Assembly: GCA_021498095.1 (NCBI GenBank)
Contig: JAIZWK010000001.1
Coordinates: forward strand, 4,155,450-4,219,449
Source: Candidatus Harpocratesius repetitus
GTDB taxonomy: Archaea > Asgardarchaeota > Lokiarchaeia > Sigyniarchaeales > Promethearchaeaceae
Reading direction: 5' to 3'
Length of the DNA stretch: 64,000 nucleotides
Made by a program: the position numbers and the translations under genes. The notes under the pieces were generated by a model that made no database searches, was not told the origin of the DNA, and worked only from the letters and a program-made list of their open reading frames with translations. Shown in pieces: positions 1 to 7,578 of the stretch. Position 1 is the first letter of the stretch. Each line of letters begins with the position of its first letter.

Positions 1-2079
1 ATAAAAAGAAAAGAAATCAGCTAATTTTTCAAAATCTGAAGGAGAATCTATCGATTTAAACCCATAACGATGATAGAATAATTCTAATTTTTCTTGAAAT
101 ACTGTTAAAGCAATTTGAAAATTCAGCAATGCTTCTTGGATTTCAAGATAAGAATATTCAGGAGGTTGATTAAATGAACAAAGGCGCCATGAATAAGAAT
201 CATAATTCGCTCGGATATCAGAAAAATCTTCAATCGTAGATAAAATGTCTTCAATTTCATCTAAATCATTCTCATCGTATGCATCAATATTTGGAATACG
301 GCCTGAAAATTCTTTAATTTCGCGCAATTGATCCAAAGCAGCTAGTTTTTGTTCAACCAAACTCTCAGTTGTGCCAATCGTTTTATTAATTTCGCTAACA
401 TACGAATTTAAATGCTGTTTCAAGCGTGATAAGGAATGATATTTTTCATTAGGAACCACAAACGGCTTTAGCTCCGTGTTGTAGGTATGACTGATTTGAT
501 CCATAACTTGGCGTTTATTGGACTTATCAGAATGCAATTCTAAACAAAATTCACCAATTCCAGTCTTATCCAACCGTTCTTTTACCACTTCCAAAGCGGC
601 CGATTTTTGAGCAACAAATAATACTTTTTCATTATCTGAAAGACATTCCGCAATAATATTGGCAATACATTGGCTTTTTCCTGTTCCAGGTGGTCCCCTA
701 ATGACGCATGAATAACCTTGTTCAATGTAAGAGACCGCTTGTAATTGACTATGATCTATATCAAGAATGGAAAATGCATTTATTGCCTCTTCATTTTTGG
801 TTCTTTCATCAGTTAATTGTGAAGTATCAATATTTTGAGAATAATGAGAAAGTTCAGCCAGGCTGCGAATAAATGGGTGTTTAAAAAATAATGGCTTGAA
901 ATCATACAGATCTTGAAATAATGGAATTTTATTAAATGCAAAAAAACTAATAAATGTGCGAAAAGTTATTTCCCAAGCAGGATACGGTTCGATTTTTTGT
1001 GAAAGTTGTTCAAAGTACTTCAATATCTGCTCTTTTGAATATTCGCCTTCATAAGAAGGAAATTGAAAATTAAAATCAATTTTCATCTTGTGCATCAAAG
1101 AAGGGTTGATAATGAGATTTTCATCCAAAATTTGAACAGTATGAAGGGTTTTGACAGAAATACGACTTATTTTAATTGGAACAAAAAGAATTGGGCTGTA
1201 ATTAATTTCATCACTATTTTTTTCCTGCCATTTAAACAAACCAAAAGTGAAATAAAGTGCATTTACTCCTTTTTCTTCCAAAAAATTTTGATTTTTAGCC
1301 ACAAATCGAGAAAGACGCTTTTCTAATACTTTGTCATCGACATTTGCAACCATTTTATTTGGTGGAGGTGATTCAAGAATTTTAAATAGAGCTTGCTCGT
1401 ACAAGAATTTGATTTTTTGATTTCTCTCATTTTCATTCTTTTCTTCTTCTTTATTTTCTCTTTCTTTTTTATCTACTTTTTTTTTGTCTTCCCAATTCTG
1501 TGTCTTTTTATCTAAATTTGCTTGGGAATGCGATTTTCGTCTAATCACAGAATCGGGATGGAATACTGGCTGAAAATGAAGTCGTTTTTCTTCACCTACA
1601 AGCTGCTGGAATAAGGAAGTTAAAGGAGGAGAAATAATTTCTATTGTACGTTTTGAATGAGGTCGAAAATTCAATTGAAAATTACGTTTACTAAGATCCA
1701 ATAAGTACTGCTTCCAAATTCGAAATTTTTTCTCAAATTTGGGCGTATAGTCAACTTTTTCTACTTTAAGCTGATGAATTCGAATTGAATCTTGATCTTC
1801 TGACCCTTCAGCTTGAATATTACCTTCTTTAGAAATTTCTGAAATTAAATCAGATTGACAGTGTGGGCAGGTGGTTAAATTTTCTTCAATTTGTGCGGAA
1901 CAAAATGGACAAAAAGTATATCCTCTGGGCAGAAATGATTCACAAACCATATATTCTTGCTTAATTTTTATTCCATACTTTATACAAAAGCCATCGTAAG
2001 CTTGAGAGAAATTTGCACAATTTTTACAATTTTCATCTGATCGCTTTTCCAAAGGTCGAAATCCGGGAGGTTGCACCAC
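1..2079 (-). CDS. DUF4011-type superfamily I helicase, N-terminal part (runs off the left edge)
   Basis: An open frame runs leftward from a double GTG (2079 and 2076) to the window edge, about 690 codons, so the C-terminus is missing. The first ATG lies after conserved cysteines, so I take the GTG start. The N-terminus has cysteine pairs of zinc-ribbon type (CPFCS, then CPHC). Next comes a segment like the DUF4011 domain found ahead of bacterial and archaeal superfamily I helicases (FRIWKQYLLDLSKRN). Around residue 455 there is a Walker A loop, GPPGTGKSQ, followed by VLFVAQKSAALEVV, typical of AAA_11/Dna2-like helicases. Such proteins are ATP-driven nucleic-acid motors, often with a C-terminal nuclease, and some occur in defence loci. 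The nuclease part is not visible here. A TATA-like box lies about 30 nt upstream. The helicase class is fairly sure; the biological role is unknown. Confidence 0.75.
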   Translation of the reverse strand, partial: MVQPPGFRPLEKRSDENCKNCANFSQAYDGFCIKYGIKIKQEYMVCESFLPRGYTFCPFCSAQIEENLTTCPHCQSDLISEISKEGNIQAEGSEDQDSIRIHQLKVEKVDYTPKFEKKFRIWKQYLLDLSKRNFQLNFRPHSKRTIEIISPPLTSLFQQLVGEEKRLHFQPVFHPDSVIRRKSHSQANLDKKTQNWEDKKKVDKKERENKEEEKNENERNQKIKFLYEQALFKILESPPPNKMVANVDDKVLEKRLSRFVAKNQNFLEEKGVNALYFTFGLFKWQEKNSDEINYSPILFVPIKISRISVKTLHTVQILDENLIINPSLMHKMKIDFNFQFPSYEGEYSKEQILKYFEQLSQKIEPYPAWEITFRTFISFFAFNKIPLFQDLYDFKPLFFKHPFIRSLAELSHYSQNIDTSQLTDERTKNEEAINAFSILDIDHSQLQAVSYIEQGYSCVIRGPPGTGKSQCIANIIAECLSDNEKVLFVAQKSAALEVVKERLDKTGIGEFCLELHSDKSNKRQVMDQISHTYNTELKPFVVPNEKYHSLSRLKQHLNSYVSEINKTIGTTESLVEQKLAALDQLREIKEFSGRIPNIDAYDENDLDEIEDILSTIEDFSDIRANYDSYSWRLCSFNQPPEYSYLEIQEALLNFQIALTVFQEKLELFYHRYGFKSIDSPSDFEKLADFFSFY

Positions 2080-2106
2080 TATAACTATTGCTGGGTGTTG
2101 AAAGAA

Positions 2107-2120
2107 AATAAAGCTTTTCT
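2107..2120 (-). promoter_or_regulatory. Putative BRE/TATA promoter of the helicase gene
   Basis: On the minus strand this reads GAAAAGCTTTATT, centred about 33 nt before the GTG start. Nearly the same element, including the flanking TTTTTAAT, sits at the same distance before the regulator at 4246, and a related AAAGCTTTTAT precedes the acetyltransferase at 17624. A purine-rich BRE followed by an A/T box at this distance is what a leaderless archaeal transcript needs. Confidence 0.4.
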
Positions 2121-2194
2121 ATGATTAAAAAAGGAAAAAATAGATAAATTGATCAAATGTAAAAAAGACTAGATCATAATGAAAAGCTTGCAAT

Positions 2195-3109
2195 TCAACT
2201 TCTTTTGAAGAATGGAATTTTCTTTCGGATTAGATAATAAAATCCTCCATATGACAAAAACCCTAAAGTTCCAAATAGAAAAAGTCCAAATGTTTGGAAT
2301 TCTGGATCATTTCGGAGAAACATAATCCACGCCATTGCATTAACTGCTGTGATCATACCTATAAAAAACCCAAAGAATAAGATCATTAAAGGAAATGCAC
2401 GCTTAGGTCGCGTCATTAACAAATACATTGCAATATAGCCAATTGGGATAGATAAACCTAAATCTAAGTATCGAATTACCCAAAATACAACAGGAGTCGC
2501 AGAATAAGATCCAGTTGCAGTATCGCCATATTTAACCACTTCCAATATTTCTTTCAACCACATCATTGCAAATAACGATAGAACTCCAATTACTGCAAAT
2601 CCATACCGTTTTAATCCCTTTGAATTGAAATCAGGAGCATCATCTTCAGTAAATTGCATTAAGCCAAAGATCATCATGATTAATCCATCGATGATCAATA
2701 TTAGAAACATCCAAAAATACTTTTGAACATTGTAATCTCCAGTTAAATTTGGATGATTCCATTCTTGACCAATTCCATAAGATATTCCAGTATAGATTAA
2801 AGTTAAAGAAGCAAATGTAAGAAGATATTTGGAAATGGAATGATTTTTGATTTGTGTATAACCCGCTGCAATGCAAATTGGTGCAATAAGGATAACATTG
2901 GCAAGATCTTGGCCTTGAGTTTGCCAAATACCCGACTGACTGGTTTTGAATTTAATCACTTCTAACCCTAATGGACCTAAAACTGCCAAGAGGATCAGGA
3001 CAATACCGCTAGAAAATGCAGCAAAACAGATTAAAACCCGATCTTTACTTTCATATCGGGTATCTAACTTCGATTCTTCCATGGTTTCAGTTTTTGTATT
3101 GATTTTCAT
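2195..3109 (-). CDS. Polytopic membrane protein, unknown function
   Basis: 304 residues with about eight hydrophobic helices spread over the whole length, starting near residue 28 (VLICFAAFSSGIVLILLAVLG), and a short charged cytoplasmic start and end (final residues KKIPFFKRS). I see no transport signature, cysteine motif or catalytic residue pattern, and I do not recognise the family. Charged residues are concentrated in the loops (for example QFTEDDAPDFNSKG between helices 4 and 5). It is not obviously tied to its neighbours: the helicase start lies about 115 bp away on the same strand, with its own TATA-like box between. That it is a real protein is well supported by length and by the clean membrane topology; the function is open. 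Confidence 0.7.
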   Translation of the reverse strand: MKINTKTETMEESKLDTRYESKDRVLICFAAFSSGIVLILLAVLGPLGLEVIKFKTSQSGIWQTQGQDLANVILIAPICIAAGYTQIKNHSISKYLLTFASLTLIYTGISYGIGQEWNHPNLTGDYNVQKYFWMFLILIIDGLIMMIFGLMQFTEDDAPDFNSKGLKRYGFAVIGVLSLFAMMWLKEILEVVKYGDTATGSYSATPVVFWVIRYLDLGLSIPIGYIAMYLLMTRPKRAFPLMILFFGFFIGMITAVNAMAWIMFLRNDPEFQTFGLFLFGTLGFLSYGGFYYLIRKKIPFFKRS

Positions 3110-3130
3110 TCTTGTTCACATTTTTATTAA

Positions 3131-3334
3131 TTATTTGATCAAATCTAAGAGCACCATACCCGATCCAAATTCAATTTTTAGAACACTATTCTCTTCAACG
3201 TATATTTTAGGTATATTTTCAAGAGAAATCTCTATTACTAATTGTTCTAAGGAATTTCGTTGGCATGAGAATTCTAAAATACTTGATAATGAATTTAGAA
3301 TCAAGATTAGTTTTCCGTGCTCCACCGCTATCAT
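3131..3334 (-). CDS. Possible small protein (67 aa)
   Basis: An ATG-started frame of 67 codons ends 21 nt before the 304-aa membrane protein on the same strand, a spacing that would suit a two-gene transcript. The product has a beta-rich look (LVIEISLENIPKIYVEENS) and no known motif. A 138-codon frame on the opposite strand covers the same DNA but crosses the start of the membrane gene and looks less protein-like. Existence as a gene is uncertain. Confidence 0.3.
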   Translation of the reverse strand: MIAVEHGKLILILNSLSSILEFSCQRNSLEQLVIEISLENIPKIYVEENSVLKIEFGSGMVLLDLIK

Positions 3335-3487
3335 AGAAAGAAAGAAATTGATACATATTTAAAGAAAATCGGAAAAAAAGGGAAGAAAGTATGTGATTTC
3401 AAAGTTACTTCGAAAAATTGAAGCAACAAAAATTGTATTTTTTTTAAATTATAATTTAAATCTTACTTTAATTTTAATAAATTCATT

Positions 3488-4246
3488 TCAATAATTGAGA
3501 GAAAATTCAGTTCCTTTCGCCCAAAAAATATCCCACAATTGATTAAGGAACTTCATACCCTCATGATCTTCATTTAAAATATAAAATCCCTCCGTGAAAT
3601 CAGGTTGACCTTTATCATTTGGAAAAAATATAAAAGATCCTGCTATATCGGTTATTACTAAAGAAAAGTGAATAGGATCTAACAACCGAATTTCTGAAGT
3701 TAAATTCTTTTTTGTGTTATCTTTATATTTTAACATCTCTTTTGGAACAATATATTTTGCCCTTAAATTTGCTTTCCCGAATGGAAATGCTTGATCAGTC
3801 ATTAATTTAACTTCTTCTTGAACTATATCAAACACCTGCGAAAATCTTAGCATCACATTACCAGTTCCTTTAATGAATTCTGCTTTACTTAAATGAATTA
3901 GATTAGGAATCATTCTTGTAGGAAATCCTGCCAAAGTATGAGTTTGAAAAAAAGGAGCATGATTTAAAATAAATAAAGTTGGTTGAAATAAGTGAATTAT
4001 TAAATTTCCAAAGGGTGTCAACCTATATTTTTTATGTTCTACATCTTTTCGGACCAAATTAAGCTTAACTGATGAATTTAAATGCCGCGAAGTTTCAGAA
4101 CTTGATATACCTAAATAATGCGTTATTGAAGTAAAAGTTTCATCATTAAAACTCAAAAAGTGCAATAATTCTAATCGCTTAGGGTGGAATATATCATTAA
4201 TTAAATCTGAAGGAAAGTTAGGTGAAGAAAGTTTAGAAGGTTCCAT
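3488..4246 (-). CDS. Winged-helix transcriptional regulator, FilR1-like
   Basis: 252 residues. The first 85 form a winged helix with the recognition region GISSSETSRHLNSSVKLNLV and a wing (KKYRLTPFGN). The remainder matches the middle domain of the archaeal FilR1/methanogenesis regulatory protein family (PF08350, formerly DUF1724), seen in the stretch around FPTRMIPNLIHLSKAEF and the later LVITDIAGSFIFFPNDKGQP. Proteins of this group bind DNA and sense a small ligand or partner through the second domain. The gene is divergent from the anion-transporter gene at 4329 with only 82 bp between them, so control of that transporter is the obvious hypothesis (inference). The intergenic DNA has an imperfect inverted repeat, TTGCT-N10-AGCAA, near 4257-4277 that could be an operator. 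Confidence 0.8.
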   Translation of the reverse strand: MEPSKLSSPNFPSDLINDIFHPKRLELLHFLSFNDETFTSITHYLGISSSETSRHLNSSVKLNLVRKDVEHKKYRLTPFGNLIIHLFQPTLFILNHAPFFQTHTLAGFPTRMIPNLIHLSKAEFIKGTGNVMLRFSQVFDIVQEEVKLMTDQAFPFGKANLRAKYIVPKEMLKYKDNTKKNLTSEIRLLDPIHFSLVITDIAGSFIFFPNDKGQPDFTEGFYILNEDHEGMKFLNQLWDIFWAKGTEFSLNY

Positions 4247-4278
4247 CGCTATAAATATTGCTCAGTAAAGCTAAGCAA

Positions 4279-4292
4279 TAAAGCTTTTCAAT
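4279..4292 (-). promoter_or_regulatory. Putative BRE/TATA promoter of the FilR1-like gene
   Basis: Minus-strand GAAAAGCTTTATT preceded by TTTTTAATAAT, about 35 nt before the ATG at 4246. It is nearly identical to the element before the helicase start and is read here as a shared promoter consensus. The TTGCT/AGCAA inverted repeat lies between it and the start, where a repressor could block transcription. Confidence 0.4.
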
Positions 4293-4328
4293 TATTAAAA
4301 ATAGAATGTAATTAATTGGTGAATTCTT

Positions 4329-5462
4329 ATGACTTCAATTGACAAAAAAAAGATTATTTTTCAATTTATGAAAAAAGAATTCATCATAATTTCTTCATTA
4401 ATTCTCCTTATTATTCTCTCTTTAATATACCGTATTCCAATGAAATATTATCCTTCTTTCGTTGATTGGCATACGATTCTAGCTTTGGCAGGATTACTTG
4501 TAATAACAACAGGATTAAAAGAAAGCGAAATTTTTGAAAAAATCGCAAAATGGATAATTAATTCGATTAAATCTGAAAAAATGCTTGCATTATTCATGGT
4601 TATGCTAACTTCTTTATTTTCAACATTGTTAACCAACGATATTGCACTTTTTATCGTGATTCCTTTAACAATAAGTATTCAAAAATTGATATCAAATAAT
4701 ATTTCAAAAATACTATATTTTGAAGTAATATCTGTAAATGTCGGTTCTTCGTTGACACCTATTGGAAATCCACAAAATCTTTATTTATGGCATATTTGGG
4801 ATAATTCGTTCTTTATTTTTATTTTCAAACTTCTACCTTTTGTGTTGATTCTTCTTCTTATTCTTGGGTTATTTGTATGGATTTTATTTCCAAAAACTCA
4901 TTTAGTAATTTTAAGTCAAAACGAGAAAAATACGACAGATAAGAATCAAAACAGAGCCCTTTTTGGATTATCTCTTTCATTATTAATTTTATATATTATA
5001 CTCTTAGAATTTGATTTGTTGGTAATTTGTATCATTGCAATTTTTGCGTGCTTTATTCTTTTTTTTAGAAGAATTCTACTTAAGGTGAATTGGGAAATTC
5101 TTATTCTTTTCTTTTTAATATTCATTGATTTTCATATTATCTCCCAAATTTCAATTATAACCGATTTAATGCAAAGAATAAATCTAAATTCATCAAGAAA
5201 TATATTCTTTCTCGCAGTTCTTATTTCACAATTAATTAGTAATGTTCCTGCAGCAGTTTTTCTTTCAAAATATACTTCAAATATGCTTCCGTTAATCTAT
5301 GGAGTAAATATTGGTGGTATTGGGTTTTATTTAGGATCTTTTGCAAATATAATAGGATTAAGATTAATAAATGAAAAAAAATCTTTTATTAAATTTCATA
5401 AATATGCATTACCTTATTTTCTAATATCAATGACTGTAATATTTCTTATTTTGATAAATTAA
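4329..5462 (+). CDS. SLC13/ArsB-type anion or Na+-coupled transporter
   Basis: 377 residues and about ten or eleven membrane helices. Family signatures are visible twice, as expected from the internal repeat of the ion-transporter superfamily (CitT, ArsB, NhaD): TNDIALFIVIPLTI near residue 100 with GSSLTPIGNPQNLYLW near 140, and, in the second half, SNVPAAVFLS near 300 followed by GGIGFYLGSFANIIG. These loops enter the membrane and bind substrate and sodium or protons. It is shorter than typical ArsB or NhaD (about 420), mostly in the loop between the two halves. Substrate cannot be read from sequence; arsenite, sulfate, dicarboxylate or Na+/H+ exchange are all possible. Divergent from the FilR1-like regulator, which probably controls it. 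Confidence 0.8.
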   Translation: MTSIDKKKIIFQFMKKEFIIISSLILLIILSLIYRIPMKYYPSFVDWHTILALAGLLVITTGLKESEIFEKIAKWIINSIKSEKMLALFMVMLTSLFSTLLTNDIALFIVIPLTISIQKLISNNISKILYFEVISVNVGSSLTPIGNPQNLYLWHIWDNSFFIFIFKLLPFVLILLLILGLFVWILFPKTHLVILSQNEKNTTDKNQNRALFGLSLSLLILYIILLEFDLLVICIIAIFACFILFFRRILLKVNWEILILFFLIFIDFHIISQISIITDLMQRINLNSSRNIFFLAVLISQLISNVPAAVFLSKYTSNMLPLIYGVNIGGIGFYLGSFANIIGLRLINEKKSFIKFHKYALPYFLISMTVIFLILIN

Positions 5463-5492
5463 AAAAAATAAAAATACTGTAAGCATCAAAAA

Positions 5493-6734
5493 TTACATGC
5501 CAGTTTTTTTGCTTCCCCACATTCCCATCGCAACACCCAATTCTTGATGCTCTTTGGCCGCTTTCTTCACCGGTTCACCCTTCATAACCGCATCAATCGC
5601 CTGTCTGAAAGCTTTCGCACCTGCAGTTGGACCCATCTCATGTGCATGAATTCCCCCTCCGGCACCTAGCATACAATTCCATCCAATATCACGAACAGCA
5701 TACTCAACCATTCCTGGGGTGATTCCACCACTCGGCATTGGCATCATTGGTTTTATATGAGGTAGAGGATATACGCACTCCATGACATTTTGAATAAATC
5801 TCTCTGGAACCACTGGTGCTTTTCCATAAGGTGCAGGAAGAACAATAACATCTCCACCAACCAATCGGGGAAGTTTTCCCAAAGTTAATTTGCTTGTTAC
5901 TCCAGACCAAGGATCTTCATACCAAACTCCAGCAAAGTCCATATGCATTTGAATTGGAATCTTCACACTGGGATCTTCAGCAATCTGCTTAACAATGGTC
6001 AGCCCTTGCGGAAGATAATTGATAAGCATTCCATTTCCTCCATGAGACTGAACAGTTTCAATATTATGAAAGATTTGTGGAGTGTTATCTGTAACATTGA
6101 TCATATAAATTGTTTTTTCTCCAGTTTCTTCCTTTGCCCGATCAATAGCTTCCATACATTTGGTGACACGGTCTTCAAGAGTGTTGAATTGCTGATCTGC
6201 GATAAGTTCGTCATCTTTAACAACATCCACACCTCCAAGTGCCACTTTATAGGTTAAATCAGCTGCAACTTCAGCCGTGTGACCTGTACAGGGTTTAATC
6301 ATATTATTCAATAGAGGTCGATTCTTAACACCTAAATATTCACGAATTCCATCAATACCAAAGCGTGGTCCTGGCATTGTGGCAAGAACATCTTTAGGAA
6401 ACCAGATGTCCATGAGTTTTAATTTTCCACCCATAGAAATATTCCCAATTACAGCCGTGAAGAGTAAAGCAAAGTTCAATTGACCTTCCCGATTTAAAAG
6501 GTTAATTTTCGGCCATGCGATTTGAAGAACATAGTCACGATAATTAATATCTTGATTACCGATTGATTTTGGAATTTCATATTCATAATTTGGTAGTTCA
6601 TAACATCCAATGACTTTTGCGATGTGATCCTTACGGACTGCTTCAGTTTCTGCAGGGACTCTAATCCATGTTCCTGTTGATTGCTCTATTGCCGCAAATT
6701 GCCCTAGAGTTAATCCATTTTGCTTTTTAGGCAA
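5493..6734 (-). CDS. RuBisCO-like protein (large-subunit family, probably form IV)
   Basis: 413 residues with the full large-subunit fold: an N-terminal domain with EQSTGTW (17-23), then the barrel. The KDDE motif is intact at K173-E176 (carbamylated lysine and Mg2+ ligands of true RuBisCO), as are the K147 of MIKP, K305 (loop-6 position) and SGG at 335-337. Several catalytic positions differ when aligned by eye to the plant enzyme: the K177 equivalent is C149, the H294-R295 pair is D266-F267, and the H327 equivalent is absent (VIVLPAPYGK). Those changes are typical of form IV RuBisCO-like proteins, which act as enolases or isomerases in sulfur metabolism rather than CO2 fixation. Start is TTG; an earlier non-ATG start is possible. 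A monocistronic unit with a TATA-like box just upstream. The specific reaction is unknown. Confidence 0.85.
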   Translation of the reverse strand: MPKKQNGLTLGQFAAIEQSTGTWIRVPAETEAVRKDHIAKVIGCYELPNYEYEIPKSIGNQDINYRDYVLQIAWPKINLLNREGQLNFALLFTAVIGNISMGGKLKLMDIWFPKDVLATMPGPRFGIDGIREYLGVKNRPLLNNMIKPCTGHTAEVAADLTYKVALGGVDVVKDDELIADQQFNTLEDRVTKCMEAIDRAKEETGEKTIYMINVTDNTPQIFHNIETVQSHGGNGMLINYLPQGLTIVKQIAEDPSVKIPIQMHMDFAGVWYEDPWSGVTSKLTLGKLPRLVGGDVIVLPAPYGKAPVVPERFIQNVMECVYPLPHIKPMMPMPSGGITPGMVEYAVRDIGWNCMLGAGGGIHAHEMGPTAGAKAFRQAIDAVMKGEPVKKAAKEHQELGVAMGMWGSKKTGM

Positions 6735-6752
6735 GCGAACAATAAATGTACC

Positions 6753-6764
6753 TATTATATAATT
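6753..6764 (-). promoter_or_regulatory. Putative TATA box of the RuBisCO-like gene
   Basis: AATTATATAATA on the minus strand, centred about 25 nt before the TTG start at 6734. This is the usual distance for an archaeal transcript with little or no leader, and it supports the chosen start. Confidence 0.35.
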
Positions 6765-6767
6765 CTC

Positions 6768-7273
6768 AATTTCAATTCCATCAAAAACACCCCATGGTTG
6801 GGCAGGAATATTATCAAAGCTAGCTATTGGTATTTTTCACAACTCCATTTTGTTTTTTTTTTAAAAGGTAAAAAAATAAAAGTAAAATCCATGATCCATC
6901 AATATAACACGCTAAAGGAAAAAAAAGGATAGACAATCCATAATTACAATATGTAAATGCAGATATATAAAGACTTTGGCTAAATTCAAAGAAGAAAATC
7001 CATTTTTTTTGATTCAGATTTCAATTCCTTTCAAATTATAAAGTCAAAAAATATTCGATAATTGATTTGTCATCGAAAATTGAACAAAAATGGACTTTTT
7101 TTATTTGGAATAATAAATTCAATTCTAATTTTTCTTACCTTTTTGCTTAATATTGCGAAGTTATTAACACACACCATGTTATTTCCAATTTTGTAGTTTA
7201 TCTATATTTAAACCAGAAAATTCGCAACGGGATCACAAAATTCTTACTTGGAATCAGATTAATTAGTATAAGT
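6768..7273. other. Intergenic region, no gene seen
   Basis: About 500 bp of A/T-rich DNA with homopolymer tracts between the divergent RuBisCO-like gene and the small protein at 7292. Short frames here lack a protein-like composition. I see no RNA gene or repeat. TAGTATAAG near 7265 could be the TATA box of the gene at 7292. Confidence 0.4.
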
Positions 7274-7291
7274 TTGTTTTATTTAAGTAGG

Positions 7292-7549
7292 ATGTCAACA
7301 AAAAATACAACATGGGAAATTTCTCCTCAATTGAAAACACTTATCATCCCTTGTAGTAGATGTAGACATCTTAAGAAAATTGAATTTTTGCAACTTGATC
7401 AAATATTTATGGAGTGCGAATGTTATCAAATTAAAGATACTTTAACAGAATTGATTAAATTCAGTAGAGTTTGCGAGCATTACTCTGAATCTTTGAAACA
7501 ATTAAAAGAAATTTTAAAATCCGACAATAATTCCAATATCAGAAAATAA
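7292..7549 (+). CDS. Small cysteine-rich protein, possible zinc binder
   Basis: 85 residues from the ATG at 7292; a TTG at 7274 would add six residues. It contains CSRC near residue 25 and CECY near residue 48, followed by another cysteine and histidine (VCEHY), so four to six potential metal ligands. The second half is a charged helix ending in a basic, asparagine-rich tail. I do not recognise a family. It lies alone, convergent with the gelsolin-like gene (30 bp between stops). Likely real because of the cysteine spacing and a TATA-like box upstream. Role unknown. Confidence 0.5.
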   Translation: MSTKNTTWEISPQLKTLIIPCSRCRHLKKIEFLQLDQIFMECECYQIKDTLTELIKFSRVCEHYSESLKQLKEILKSDNNSNIRK

Positions 7550-7578
7550 TTAATTTTCAATAATCATTATGCTTTTTC

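Noticed and set aside
2946..3362. 138-codon plus-strand frame
   Set aside because: Overlaps the start of the 304-aa membrane protein on the other strand and lacks protein-like composition.
5943..6257. 104-codon plus-strand frame inside the RuBisCO-like gene
   Set aside because: Antisense shadow of a strongly conserved coding sequence.
5493..6734. Calling a functional form III RuBisCO and CO2 fixation
   Set aside because: Several substrate-binding residues differ, and no AMP phosphorylase or R15P isomerase gene is in the window.
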